The notes under the pieces were generated by a model. It did not search any database and was not told the DNA's origin. It saw nothing but the letters and a program-made list of their open reading frames with translations. This document shows, one piece after another, positions 16,896-26,000 of a DNA stretch of 64,000 bases. Source of the DNA: Aquimarina pacifica (GTDB taxonomy: Bacteria; Bacteroidota; Bacteroidia; Flavobacteriales; Flavobacteriaceae). Both the position numbers and the translations under genes were made by a program. Every line of letters starts with the position of its first letter. The first letter of the stretch is position 1. The stretch is from positions 94,260 through 158,259 of the forward strand of contig NZ_JACC01000013.1 in NCBI RefSeq assembly GCF_000520955.1. Direction: 5' to 3'.

Positions 16896-18680
16896 ATGAA
16901 TTTACAACAGAACCTTTCAGAAAAAGTAAAAGAGGCAATACAAAAGTTGTATGACGCTACTCTGGATTCTGTAGAGCTACAGTCAACACGCAAAGAATTT
17001 GAGGGAGATATTACTGTGGTTGTCTTTCCCATGCTGAGGGTAGTAAAAGGAAACCCAGTGCAAATAGGAGAAGCTGTTGGTAAATATGTAGTAGATAATG
17101 TAAAAGAAATAATCAGTTTTAATGTTGTCAAAGGATTCCTTAACCTAGTCATTTCAGACTCTTATTTCTTACAGTTTTTTTCGGAAATAAAAGACGACGA
17201 AAAATTTGGTACTTCCCTTCCTTCTGAAGAGGACAAAGCTGTAATGGTAGAGTATTCATCTCCTAACACAAATAAACCACTACATCTAGGACATATTAGA
17301 AATAATCTACTGGGATATTCGGTTGCTGAAATCATTAAAGCTAGCGGTAAAAAAGTATATAAGACTCAAATCATTAATGATCGAGGGATTCATATATGTA
17401 AATCTATGGTAGCTTGGCAAAAGTATGGCAACCAAGAAACTCCAGAATCAACAAACCTCAAGGGGGATAAATTAGTTGGTAATTATTATGTGAAATTCGA
17501 CCAGATATACAAAGAGCAGATTTCCGATTTAATATCACAAGGTAAAACCGAGGATGAGGCAAAAAAAGAAGCCCCTTTATTGATTGAAGCTCAAGAAATG
17601 CTGCGCAAATGGGAAGCGGGAGATGAAGAAGTTGTGGCACTATGGAAAATGATGAACCAATGGGTATATGATGGTTTTGATAAAACCTACAAAACACTTG
17701 GTGTTGATTTTGACAGTTATTATTACGAAAGTAATACTTACTTATTAGGTAAAGATAATATTGAAGAAGGCCTGGCAAAAGGTGTATTCTACAAAAAAGA
17801 GGATGGATCTGTTTGGTGCGATCTTACATCTGATGGACTTGATGAAAAACTAGTTCTTCGTAGTGACGGTACCGCAGTGTATATGACTCAGGATATTGGA
17901 ACAGCCATACAGCGAGTTAAAGACAAACCCAATGTTGGCGGCATGATATATACGGTAGGTAATGAACAGGATTACCACTTTAAAGTACTTTTCTTAATAC
18001 TCAAAAAATTAGGATACGATTGGGCGCAAAATCTACATCACTTAAGTTACGGAATGGTTGACCTACCCAGTGGGAAAATGAAAAGCAGAGAAGGCACAGT
18101 TGTAGATGCAGATGAACTTATTGAGGAAATGACTAAAACAGCTGGGGATATCTCTCAAGAACTTGGTAAGTTAGAAGGATATACGAATGAAGAAAAACAG
18201 CAAGTATACCATACAATTGGCCTTGGAGCTCTAAAATATTTTATTCTAAAAGTAGATCCCAAAAAACGAATTCTTTTTAACCCTGAAGAGTCTGTAGACT
18301 TTCAAGGAAATACAGGTCCGTTTATACAGTATACCTATGCTCGAATCCAGGCCATTTTAAGGAAATCTGATGTTGATTTAACAACTTCAATTACAGATGA
18401 CGCTATCAATTTGCACCCAAAAGAAAAAGATCTAATTAAACAATTAGAGCTTTATCCCGATATTATACAAAATGCAGCAAATGATCTCAGTCCTGCAATT
18501 ATTGCTAATTACACCTATGATTTGGTAAAAAGTTATAATTCTTTCTTTCAGAATGTATCAATTTATGGGGCAGATTCTGACCTAGAAAAAATATTTAGAA
18601 TTCAACTATCTCAAGTTGTAGGCAAAACTATTAAGTCAGCATTTAGTCTGTTAGGGATTAATGTCCCAGAACGAATGTAA
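16896..18680 (+). CDS. argS: Arginine--tRNA ligase
   Basis: This class I synthetase charges tRNA-Arg in the cytoplasm. At 594 residues it matches the family. It has an N-terminal additional tRNA-binding domain (about 1-95), the HIGH-type motif PLHLGHIRNN near residue 127 preceded by VEYSSPNTNKP, and the catalytic Rossmann domain. A KMSKS-equivalent MKSREGTVVDADELI lies near 394, and the C-terminal DALR anticodon-binding domain spans about 475-594. The non-canonical KMSKS loop is usual for ArgRS. The gene stands alone between a divergent SDR gene and a GNAT gene, and a 15-bp hairpin follows its stop. Confidence 0.98.
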   Translation: MNLQQNLSEKVKEAIQKLYDATLDSVELQSTRKEFEGDITVVVFPMLRVVKGNPVQIGEAVGKYVVDNVKEIISFNVVKGFLNLVISDSYFLQFFSEIKDDEKFGTSLPSEEDKAVMVEYSSPNTNKPLHLGHIRNNLLGYSVAEIIKASGKKVYKTQIINDRGIHICKSMVAWQKYGNQETPESTNLKGDKLVGNYYVKFDQIYKEQISDLISQGKTEDEAKKEAPLLIEAQEMLRKWEAGDEEVVALWKMMNQWVYDGFDKTYKTLGVDFDSYYYESNTYLLGKDNIEEGLAKGVFYKKEDGSVWCDLTSDGLDEKLVLRSDGTAVYMTQDIGTAIQRVKDKPNVGGMIYTVGNEQDYHFKVLFLILKKLGYDWAQNLHHLSYGMVDLPSGKMKSREGTVVDADELIEEMTKTAGDISQELGKLEGYTNEEKQQVYHTIGLGALKYFILKVDPKKRILFNPEESVDFQGNTGPFIQYTYARIQAILRKSDVDLTTSITDDAINLHPKEKDLIKQLELYPDIIQNAANDLSPAIIANYTYDLVKSYNSFFQNVSIYGADSDLEKIFRIQLSQVVGKTIKSAFSLLGINVPERM

Positions 18681-18690
18681 AAGATATTTG

Positions 18691-18754
18691 TTTTTGGTAG
18701 TTGGTTTAAAAAAGACCAACTACCAAAAAACAAGTTTAATTAACTACCTTTTTT
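18691..18754 (+). terminator. Hairpin region after argS with two alternative pairings
   Basis: TTTTTGGTAGTTGGT (18691-18705) is perfectly complementary to 18715-18729, a 15-bp stem without a following T-run. A second copy of AACTACC (18742-18748), followed by T6, could pair with the same 5' arm and form a conventional terminator. Confidence 0.45.
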
Positions 18755-18831
18755 CAATCTTTTTGTAGTACTTTTCTGTGATGTTTCGCAAACAATTTAT
18801 ATTTTAGGCATATCCTTTTACTTTTCAATAT

Positions 18832-19299
18832 ATGAATTTAGAAATTTCCAGAGCAACTGAAATGGACTTACCATTAATGCAACGTTTATTTTACCAAACG
18901 GTGACATCGTATGGCTCTGCTATTTTCACAAAATCTGAAATCAAATTCTACTCAAGACTCGCTACTAATAAGGTATATTGGATCAACAAGTTTAAAAAAG
19001 ATTTCATATACAATGCAAAATTAAACGGAGAGATTGTAGGTTCTTTTTCTATGGATCAAAAAGGTACTATTGACTATGTATTTGTACATATGAATTATCA
19101 CGGACAAGGCATTGCCACGAACTTATATGAAAGCCTTGAATCTGTTGCAAAAAAAGCAAATATACCTACCCTAACTACTCAAATAAATATCTTAACACGG
19201 GCCTTTTTTGAAAAAAGAGGTTTCAAAATCATCAAAAACGAAACAAAAGTTGTTGGGGGTCAAGAAATAGTAAGTTATAGCGGTGTTAAGAACATTTAA
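18832..19299 (+). CDS. GNAT family N-acetyltransferase
   Basis: This 155-residue acetyl-CoA-dependent transferase shows the acetyl-CoA-binding motif A around VHMNYHGQGIATNLYESLE (near residues 85-103), a Q/RxxGxG/A-type loop. It ends with the AFFEKRGFKIIKNET motif B region near 124-138, which is characteristic of the family. The acceptor substrate is unknown. The C-terminal segment is shorter than in ribosomal-protein acetyltransferases, so a small-molecule acceptor is more likely, but that is a guess. Its last codon overlaps by four bases with the end of the convergent TonB receptor gene. Confidence 0.88.
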   Translation: MNLEISRATEMDLPLMQRLFYQTVTSYGSAIFTKSEIKFYSRLATNKVYWINKFKKDFIYNAKLNGEIVGSFSMDQKGTIDYVFVHMNYHGQGIATNLYESLESVAKKANIPTLTTQINILTRAFFEKRGFKIIKNETKVVGGQEIVSYSGVKNI

Positions 19300-21815
19300 A
19301 AATTAACCCTAAATACAGCATTAGGCGTCAGACTAAGACCTAGCTGTTTTATTTCTTGAACCATATTTTCAGAATTAATACGGTAGTAATTATTGACCAC
19401 ATTTTCCTTGTTTAAAATATTCCAGACAGAAACACCAAAAAATCCATTTATCTTCTTTGATAAACGAAAGGTATAGGTTATCGAGCTATCCCAACGGAAA
19501 TAATTACTTAACACATCACTATTCGGATGTTGATAATTAATCGTATTATCAGAGCTTATTGGATCATCAAAAATCGGTTTTGTAGTAGGAGTACCACTAT
19601 GCCAGTTAATTCCGCTTGAAAATTTCACATCTTTTATAGTATATGAAATCCCCAAATTTAGCGTATGCCTTATATCTATGGTATTCGGAAAATTAGGCTT
19701 AGCTAAATTATCAAAAGAATAGATGTTATCGGCATAAGAATAACTTAACCATGCACTTACATCTTTATTTCTTTTGTTTATTAAAAAATCACCCCCTCTT
19801 ACATCATAACTACCATGTCCAGATTCGAATTCTAGTTGATTTTGAAAGCCTTGACTCTGTATAATAATCCCATTTACATTTTTAAAATAGAGCTCCGCAC
19901 TCATAAACCAATTTCTGTGATTATACGTAATTCCTGTTGAGACTTGTTGACTTTTAATAATTGGGATATCTATGTCATTAGACAGAACCCACTTCTTGTT
20001 TTCGATGCCCAAAAAATCATTTTGTGATTCTATGATCTGCGATGTTGTTTGACTTTTCAATTCTCCAAGAACTTCTATTGTAAAACGACTATTTAGTTTA
20101 TAATTAAAACTAAAACGAGGCTCAACACGAATAGAAGAAAACTTATCAAAATAATTGAGACGTAATCCTAGTCTAAGATATGCTTTGTCATATCTAGATA
20201 CATAACTCCCTTCAGAAAAAACACTATGTACTCTCAAAACCTCTTTAACCCTCTCTCTGAATATAGGGTTGTTAACATCCCTAAGGTTTGTAACTCCTGT
20301 TTCTGTAAATTGATATCCTGATTCTAATTTTAGAAACGGATTTAATTGGTACGAGGTGTTTAGCATTATCCCACCTTCTAACACCTCATTTTCTTGTAAT
20401 AACCGTTGATCATTAATGATATCAGAATTGATTGCTTCTAATAGATATCGAGTACCATATATTAATAGATCACTATCAAAAACATCATTCCATTTTCTAT
20501 AATACTTTATGCTAGCAGCATTATTATTTTGTGCTAGTGCGCTCTCTCTTTCAACATTTTGTTGGTCAAACATTACATTTTCCTTAAAATCAAGATCGTT
20601 TCTAATCAATAAAGCATTTACCTTGACAAGATCTTTTGGAGTTATCTGATATAACCATCTCGCACTTGCATCATAAAAAGAAAAATTATCATTCGTAATA
20701 AACATGTTTTCGTTACTATTCACTATTTCTGAGTCCTGAAAGGCTTTTTCAAAATACTTTTTATAAGTAGGTGTTTCGAATATGTCATTAATTGATTTCC
20801 TTACAGATAATTGTAGTGATGATTTATCTCCCAATCGCGTATCGATATACGCATCAGAACTAATCATATTGATACCTGCACTAGTATTTGATTTTTCTAC
20901 AAGCTCATCACTTGTATTCATTGAGATCACACTCGACACCCCTTCTCCAAAACGAGCATTCGTACCATTTTTAAATAAAGTTACATGCTGCGTAAAATAA
21001 GGGTTAAATGCAGAAATTAATCCAAAAAAGTGACTAGATTGATACATTTTAATACCATCCCATAATATTAGGTTTTGATCATTTGTCCCTCCCCTAACAT
21101 TAATATCAGCCACAGTTTCTTCTACACTAGAAACACCAGGTAATGCCTGAATAGTTTGTAATAAATCTGGCTCTAATAACCCAGGAAGTATTCCGAAATC
21201 ATCAAAATCAATATAGATAGAACCGTCTGATTTTTTATCTATTCCTTTTACCAAATAATTCCTAAGCAGTACTTCGTTTAAATTTTGAATTTCGGGTGTT
21301 AACACAATTGTTTTACAAGGAATTCTCTTAAAAAGATCTTTTATATTAATTTGTAAAGTAGCATACCCAACACATCTAATTTTTAAAGAAGAGTCAAGAT
21401 CATTTACCTGAATCGAAAACTCTCCTTTTTCATTACTTATAACCGCATCATTCTCTGATTGAACAGTAGCATTGGCAATAATCTTATTACTCACAATAGA
21501 TTTCAAAATTCCACAAACCTGAATATTTTTATGCTGACTTACAGCAATAGTAGATTCATTCAAAAAAAACCAATTAAGATGAGTACTTTTTTCTAAGTAC
21601 GCTACAGCTTCTTTTAAATTATAGGAGTCTTTTGGTCTGTTTAGAACTATCTCTTCAATATCAATATCGCGATATGAAAAACTACAGCCAAACTTTTGTT
21701 CGATTTCTGCTATGATTACAGAAAGGGGAACACTTTCCTCTTTTGACTGCGAGTATATCAAAAGAAGAGGAAGAAAAAAAATAAGAAAAAAGGCTGTAAC
21801 TTTTTTTTTAATCAC
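19296..21815 (-). CDS. TonB-dependent receptor with STN signalling domain (FecA-like)
   Basis: This 839-residue outer-membrane receptor combines transport and signalling. A signal peptide (1-23) is followed by an STN domain (about 28-80), which contacts the FecR anti-sigma in the periplasm. A carboxypeptidase-regulatory-like beta domain (about 92-170) and the plug domain follow; LLEPDLLQTIQALPGVSSVEETVADINVRGG near 212-243 is recognisable. The rest is a 22-strand barrel ending in the C-terminal aromatic sequence TPNAVFRVNF. The start is GTG at 21815, inside the FecR stop region (GTGA overlap). Together with the upstream FecR and sigma genes it makes a Fec-type surface signalling unit. No SusD partner is adjacent, so the ligand may be a siderophore or small molecule. 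Confidence 0.9.
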   Translation of the reverse strand: MIKKKVTAFFLIFFLPLLLIYSQSKEESVPLSVIIAEIEQKFGCSFSYRDIDIEEIVLNRPKDSYNLKEAVAYLEKSTHLNWFFLNESTIAVSQHKNIQVCGILKSIVSNKIIANATVQSENDAVISNEKGEFSIQVNDLDSSLKIRCVGYATLQINIKDLFKRIPCKTIVLTPEIQNLNEVLLRNYLVKGIDKKSDGSIYIDFDDFGILPGLLEPDLLQTIQALPGVSSVEETVADINVRGGTNDQNLILWDGIKMYQSSHFFGLISAFNPYFTQHVTLFKNGTNARFGEGVSSVISMNTSDELVEKSNTSAGINMISSDAYIDTRLGDKSSLQLSVRKSINDIFETPTYKKYFEKAFQDSEIVNSNENMFITNDNFSFYDASARWLYQITPKDLVKVNALLIRNDLDFKENVMFDQQNVERESALAQNNNAASIKYYRKWNDVFDSDLLIYGTRYLLEAINSDIINDQRLLQENEVLEGGIMLNTSYQLNPFLKLESGYQFTETGVTNLRDVNNPIFRERVKEVLRVHSVFSEGSYVSRYDKAYLRLGLRLNYFDKFSSIRVEPRFSFNYKLNSRFTIEVLGELKSQTTSQIIESQNDFLGIENKKWVLSNDIDIPIIKSQQVSTGITYNHRNWFMSAELYFKNVNGIIIQSQGFQNQLEFESGHGSYDVRGGDFLINKRNKDVSAWLSYSYADNIYSFDNLAKPNFPNTIDIRHTLNLGISYTIKDVKFSSGINWHSGTPTTKPIFDDPISSDNTINYQHPNSDVLSNYFRWDSSITYTFRLSKKINGFFGVSVWNILNKENVVNNYYRINSENMVQEIKQLGLSLTPNAVFRVNF

Positions 21816-22717
21816 TCCTTAAACAAGGTTATACGGTCTCCATCAATATTATAATTCAAATGCATAGGAATTACAATGGATTGTAGTGCCATTTTGATAT
21901 CCGAATGTACAAAATTACCTGTAAAAAGTGTAGTCTTATCTATATTTTTGCCGAAGATGGTCACATCATATTGTCTTTCAAATTCATCTAAAACAAATCT
22001 ATACGGCATGCTTACAAATGTACTCCTATTCTCAGACCAATCTGGTTGTTCACTAGTAACACTACCCTTAAGCACCTTCCCGTTTAAGATTCGTAACTTA
22101 GTTCCTGCTGGTAAATCTGTTTCTACACCTTCGTAACTAACCTGTACGAGCCCCTCATAACAAACTACTTCAAAAAAATTGTCTCTTTGATTAACGTTAA
22201 ACTCTGTACCCAACACAGAAACTACTCCCAAAGATGTATGCACATCAAATTTTTCACCTTTAGCAACTTTAAAATAAGCTTCACCACTTAGGTTGATTTT
22301 TCGGTTATTTTTCCAGTCTTTTTTAGAATACGATAATGAAGATTGCGCGTTAATAAGAACATCTGAGTGATCAGGCAACTCTATAGAAATCTTCTGAGAT
22401 GCCAAAGTTTTAATAGTAGTATTAGACGTATAAAAAATTGAGAAATAAGCCACAAAGGCTATCACAAATATGGCAGCAATTTTTAACAAATTAACAAGAA
22501 CTCTCGTGCTCCCCGAATGTTTTTTACGCTCAGACAATGTATCGAATAAACCTGTCAATTCTGAGTTAACATCATACGAAGGAACATTGATTTTTTTTGC
22601 CGTATTCGAAATTTTCATATACGAATCGTACGCTTCTAGCTTCTTAAATGTTTCTGATTCATCTTTTGTTAATTCTTCATGATTCAGCCACTTATCTATT
22701 ATTTTTTTCTCCTTCAT
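21812..22717 (-). CDS. FecR family anti-sigma factor
   Basis: This single-pass inner-membrane regulator has 301 residues. An N-terminal cytoplasmic part (about 1-80) would hold the ECF sigma factor, and one membrane helix (about 85-105, IAAIFVIAFVAYFSIFY) follows. The periplasmic FecR domain (about 115-215) shows the family pattern LPDHSDVLINAQSSLSY, GEAYFKVAKGEKFDVHTSLGVVSVLGTEFNV and YEGLVQVSYEG. The C-terminal DUF4974 domain (about 230-301), which receives the STN signal, ends in HLNYNIDGDRITLFKE. It overlaps the receptor gene by four bases and lies downstream of the sigma gene, so sigma, anti-sigma and receptor are one operon. Confidence 0.92.
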   Translation of the reverse strand: MKEKKIIDKWLNHEELTKDESETFKKLEAYDSYMKISNTAKKINVPSYDVNSELTGLFDTLSERKKHSGSTRVLVNLLKIAAIFVIAFVAYFSIFYTSNTTIKTLASQKISIELPDHSDVLINAQSSLSYSKKDWKNNRKINLSGEAYFKVAKGEKFDVHTSLGVVSVLGTEFNVNQRDNFFEVVCYEGLVQVSYEGVETDLPAGTKLRILNGKVLKGSVTSEQPDWSENRSTFVSMPYRFVLDEFERQYDVTIFGKNIDKTTLFTGNFVHSDIKMALQSIVIPMHLNYNIDGDRITLFKE

Positions 22718-22853
22718 AACAAAATTTATAAGAAGTAATCTAAACTTTTTTCTACGCTACTTAAAACTTACTTTTTCAAGTAAATTGATAAAATTATAAA
22801 TCGCTTCTATATATATAACAATTCTTCAAAAAAAACTCCTACCCAATGAAGTA

Positions 22854-23369
22854 TTAAATTCCTTCTATTTCTTTTCTCAGTTTTTCTAATGCTCCATAGA
22901 TACGTTTTTCTACTGCTTTTCGAGATATCCCGAGGAGTTCAGCTATTTCCTTGTGCTTCTTACCTTCTGCTCGATTCATCAAAAATGCCACTCGCTGTGG
23001 CTCTGTAAGATTAGACAAAGCAGTTTCGTATTTCTTGAGATATTCTTTTTCTTCGAGAACAAATTCTGGAGTTTCATGAGTTTTATCAATTGGTTTTATT
23101 TGCTGAAACTTAAATTTAACTGTGTTGTGTTTTAATTGATTTAAAGACAAATTATTTACCACTGTATATAAAAAGCTTTTTGCCTTCTGTAAAGAGACTT
23201 TATTACAATTATCCCATAGCTTAATAAAAGCTTCCTGCACCTGATCTTTCGGGTGTACTTGTTCACCGTATTTATAATAGAGGAAATTATGTAGCTCCTT
23301 TGAATGTTTTCGAAAAATCTCTGAAAATAGCTTTTCATCACAAACATTAGAAAATAGATCTTTCGGCAT
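22854..23369 (-). CDS. RNA polymerase ECF sigma factor (FecI-like)
   Basis: This 171-residue sigma-70 family protein has region 2 (about 15-85, LHNFLYYKYGEQVHPKDQVQEAFIKLWDN) and region 4 (about 110-165, LSNLTEPQRVAFLMNRAEGKKHKEIAELLGISRKAVEKRIYGALEKLRKE). It is of the Bacteroidota FecI-like class and probably directs transcription of its own operon when the receptor is occupied. It is separated by 136 nt from the FecR gene and is divergent from a lipoprotein gene 92 nt away. Its target promoter motif cannot be deduced from this single locus. Confidence 0.93.
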   Translation of the reverse strand: MPKDLFSNVCDEKLFSEIFRKHSKELHNFLYYKYGEQVHPKDQVQEAFIKLWDNCNKVSLQKAKSFLYTVVNNLSLNQLKHNTVKFKFQQIKPIDKTHETPEFVLEEKEYLKKYETALSNLTEPQRVAFLMNRAEGKKHKEIAELLGISRKAVEKRIYGALEKLRKEIEGI

Positions 23370-23413
23370 TTTTTTGTTTAAAAGTAAAAAAAAAATGTCT
23401 TGCTACTTAGGAA

Positions 23414-23441
23414 TTTGCGGATGTATATTGTTTTATATTTG
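23414..23441 (+). promoter_or_regulatory. Promoter for the divergent lipoprotein gene
   Basis: TTTG (23414-23417), 16 nt, then TATATTTG (23434-23441) fits the flavobacterial housekeeping promoter with a slightly short spacer. The start codon at 23462 follows 20 nt later. Confidence 0.5.
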
Positions 23442-23461
23442 ATAATAATGATCAATGTATT

Positions 23462-24127
23462 ATGAAAATGAGGAAATTAATACCATATTTTATTGTAAGT
23501 CTATTCATATTCTGTCAAGCTTGTCAAAAGGAAGAACAAGAAATTATTGTTCCGATAGATGACAATACTATTCCTAAAAATTCAGAACTGGGTGTTTTAA
23601 TAAAAAACACCGTGCTTCATGATGGTTCTTATGATGACATAGTTGACCATAGTAATTGTTTTAGTATTAACCTGCCTTACTCGATACAATTAAATTCAGA
23701 GCTTTTTACGATCAATTCTATAGAGGATTATTTACAACTTAGTAATGGTGACGATATAAAAATACAATTTCCGGTTACAATAACATTCTCTAATCACCTA
23801 CAAGAAAACGTAACGAACCAAACAACATTAGATCTTTTCTCTGCTAATTGTATAGAAGATGATGAAGATATAGAATGTATTGACTTTGTCTATCCTTTTC
23901 AAATCTCTTCTTTTGATAGCACAAAAAATCAATTAGCAACCCTTAACATTGCTCATGATCTTATGTTATTTGAATTGATGGATGATACGAATGATAATAT
24001 ATTAAGTATAAATTATCCAATTAATTTAATTTCGCATACTGGCCAAACTCATAATACGTTACATAATACAGACCTCCTTAATGCTATAAAAACGGTAGGA
24101 ATGGAGTGCGATGAAAATGATAACTAA
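23462..24127 (+). CDS. Lipoprotein of unknown function (acidic)
   Basis: This 221-residue protein has a lipoprotein signal, with the anchored Cys near residue 21 in IFCQACQK. The acidic mature part has an NCFSINLPYSIQLNS region, an LEINSIEDYLQL-like region and a CIDFVYPFQISSFDS region. This arrangement, with a repeated cysteine-aromatic-proline-tyrosine theme, suggests a beta-sandwich. I cannot assign a family. It is divergent from the ECF sigma gene and 95 nt upstream of the fasciclin-domain gene, so the two could be one unit. An alternative start two codons in (Met3) exists. Confidence 0.75.
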   Translation: MKMRKLIPYFIVSLFIFCQACQKEEQEIIVPIDDNTIPKNSELGVLIKNTVLHDGSYDDIVDHSNCFSINLPYSIQLNSELFTINSIEDYLQLSNGDDIKIQFPVTITFSNHLQENVTNQTTLDLFSANCIEDDEDIECIDFVYPFQISSFDSTKNQLATLNIAHDLMLFELMDDTNDNILSINYPINLISHTGQTHNTLHNTDLLNAIKTVGMECDENDN

Positions 24128-24221
24128 TGCCAAAAAAGTTAAAATAATGCTAAAATCAAAGGAAAGGGTTCGAATTTCATCCTTACGGTTGTTTAATCAT
24201 CAAACAATAAAATTAAACAAA

Positions 24222-25583
24222 ATGAAACTTAAAGAAATTTTTAAAACCATTTTTATCACAATTTTTGCAATCACAATTTATTCATGCAGTGATGATGATG
24301 ACTCAACCTTTATGGATGATTCTGGCGACACAACAACTATCGCCGATTTTGTAGCAGAAAACGCTGATTACAGTTCTTTACTTGCTGCATTAGAAAAAGC
24401 AGAACTTACATCTACTTTGGCATCTGATGGAAATTACACAGTATTCGCACCAAACAATGCCGCCTTTGATGCATTCCTATCTGACTTAGGAGTTACGCTG
24501 GATGATCTTACAAAAGATGACTTAACACCTATACTTCTTAATCATGTCATAGGTGGATCGTTTACCTCGAGCCAATTAACAACAGGATACTTAGTTAATC
24601 TTGCTGATGTTAGCACTTATGTAAACGTATCAGATGGTGTTACGATTAATGGAGATGCCACTGTTACGCAAGCCGATGTAGAGAGGTCCAACGGGATTAT
24701 TCATGCTATTGACAAAGTTATTCCTTTGCCTACGCTCTTAACATTTGTTGCAGCAGATCCAGAATTATCTTCACTCGCCGTAACCGCAACTACAACAGAA
24801 GGTTTCGCAACAGACTTCGCCGCAGTACTAGGCGCTGCTGACAGCGACTTAACACTTCTAGCACCTGATAACGATGCTTTTACGGATTTAGGTGATATTT
24901 CTGGAGTATCAACAGATGCCTTAGAACAAATTTTATTAAACCATGTTATAGCAGGAGGAATACAGTCCTCTGCATTATCTACAACATATAGCACAACATT
25001 AGCTTCATACTCAGATACTGATAATAATATAAGTATCTATATCAATACAGATGACGGTGTTGCATTTAATGGTATATCTTCTGTATCAACGGCAGATATT
25101 ATTGCAAGTAACGGAGTAATTCATATTGTCGATACAGTAATAACTATACCTAGTGTAGTGACTTTTGCAACTGCTGACCCAAACTTTTCTACATTAGTAT
25201 CTGCTTTAACAGAACTAACCCCAGAAACAGATTTTGCGGGAATACTGAGTACTGATTTAGGTACCGACCCTGCTCCTTTTACAGTTTTTGCGCCAACAAA
25301 TACCGCTTTTGATGCACTGGATGCTATCCCATCAGAAGATCCTCTTACGTCGGTACTACAATATCATGTAGTTTCTGGAGTTAATGTAAGAGCAGAGGAT
25401 CTAACAAATGGCCAAGTTGTTACAACATTAGAAACGGGTACTTTTACTGTTAACATCGGAGATGATGTTACAATTACAGATGAAGCCGAAGGAACTAGCA
25501 CAGTAACTGCAACAAATGTACAAGCCTCTAATGGGGTAATACATGTTATAGATACAGTACTTATTCCTGATAGTATCTTATAA
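24222..25583 (+). CDS. Lipoprotein with three fasciclin (FAS1) domains
   Basis: This 453-residue surface or periplasmic lipoprotein has a signal peptide ending in IYSCSDDDD. Three FAS1 domains follow at about 35-165, 170-305 and 310-453, recognised by the repeated FAPNNAAFDAF, LAPDNDAFTDL and FAPTNTAFDALD motifs and by SNGVIHVIDTV-type ends. FAS1 domains mediate adhesion or carbohydrate and protein contacts. A longer frame opens at 24111, but the ATG at 24222 is preferred because it directly gives the MKLKEIFKTIFITIFAITIYSC lipoprotein signal. The upstream extension overlaps the preceding gene and has no signal-like character. Codon usage is Ala/Thr/Asp-rich. Confidence 0.93.
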   Translation: MKLKEIFKTIFITIFAITIYSCSDDDDSTFMDDSGDTTTIADFVAENADYSSLLAALEKAELTSTLASDGNYTVFAPNNAAFDAFLSDLGVTLDDLTKDDLTPILLNHVIGGSFTSSQLTTGYLVNLADVSTYVNVSDGVTINGDATVTQADVERSNGIIHAIDKVIPLPTLLTFVAADPELSSLAVTATTTEGFATDFAAVLGAADSDLTLLAPDNDAFTDLGDISGVSTDALEQILLNHVIAGGIQSSALSTTYSTTLASYSDTDNNISIYINTDDGVAFNGISSVSTADIIASNGVIHIVDTVITIPSVVTFATADPNFSTLVSALTELTPETDFAGILSTDLGTDPAPFTVFAPTNTAFDALDAIPSEDPLTSVLQYHVVSGVNVRAEDLTNGQVVTTLETGTFTVNIGDDVTITDEAEGTSTVTATNVQASNGVIHVIDTVLIPDSIL

Positions 25584-25695
25584 ATCTCATTTTTGGGAAA
25601 TCGAATTAATTAGACATAGGTTAGGGTAAATAATTTTACTTGAGCGAAAAAGATCACAAACTCAACTCGTTCTCCCCCCAGCGTGTCTAGTGACT

Positions 25696-25743
25696 GCGGT
25701 CAGAAAGAATTTTTAATTAATTCTTTCTGATCGCTTTTTTTTT
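25696..25743 (+). terminator. Rho-independent terminator after the fasciclin gene
   Basis: GCGGTCAGAAAGAATT pairs with AATTCTTTCTGATCGC (one G-T mismatch) around a loop of a few A/T and is followed by T9. It lies about 113 nt after the stop codon. Confidence 0.85.
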
Positions 25744-25945
25744 AGTAGTGTAACCATTAAATCGTTTACTAAGCAAAATCACAAAGAATACTGAATACTC
25801 GAACATAGATATACAGTCAAAATATCAAGCAAAAATGCGTATTGTCAATTTCCTGTATTTCTTAAAATTGTTATCAAAATTTGGATAGAAAAATTTACTT
25901 ATATAATTCTATAATTCCATTCTTTATTTATACACTTCAAATCCT

Positions 25946-25953
25946 TAAATTTG
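25946..25953 (+). promoter_or_regulatory. -7 element (TAAATTTG) of ffh
   Basis: An exact TAnnTTTG match 48 nt before the ATG of ffh. A TTTA is found 19 nt upstream in place of TTTG. Confidence 0.5.
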
Positions 25954-26000
25954 CACCTAATCTATCGATAACGTTGGATTTTTTAAAATAAGAAAGATAT

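Larger units (their letters stand above)
25584..26000. other. Intergenic region before ffh
   Basis: This 417-nt AT-rich gap holds the terminator at 25696-25743 and, near its right end, a likely ffh promoter (25946-25953). No open frame of note and no RNA gene is recognisable in the rest. Confidence 0.6.

Noticed and set aside
24165..24185. GGTTCGAATTTC resembling a tRNA T-arm ahead of the fasciclin gene
   Set aside because: No acceptor stem, D-arm or anticodon arm can be formed around it.
24111..24221. Upstream extension of the fasciclin gene frame
   Set aside because: It overlaps the previous gene's end and lacks any signal-like sequence. The lipoprotein signal begins at 24222.
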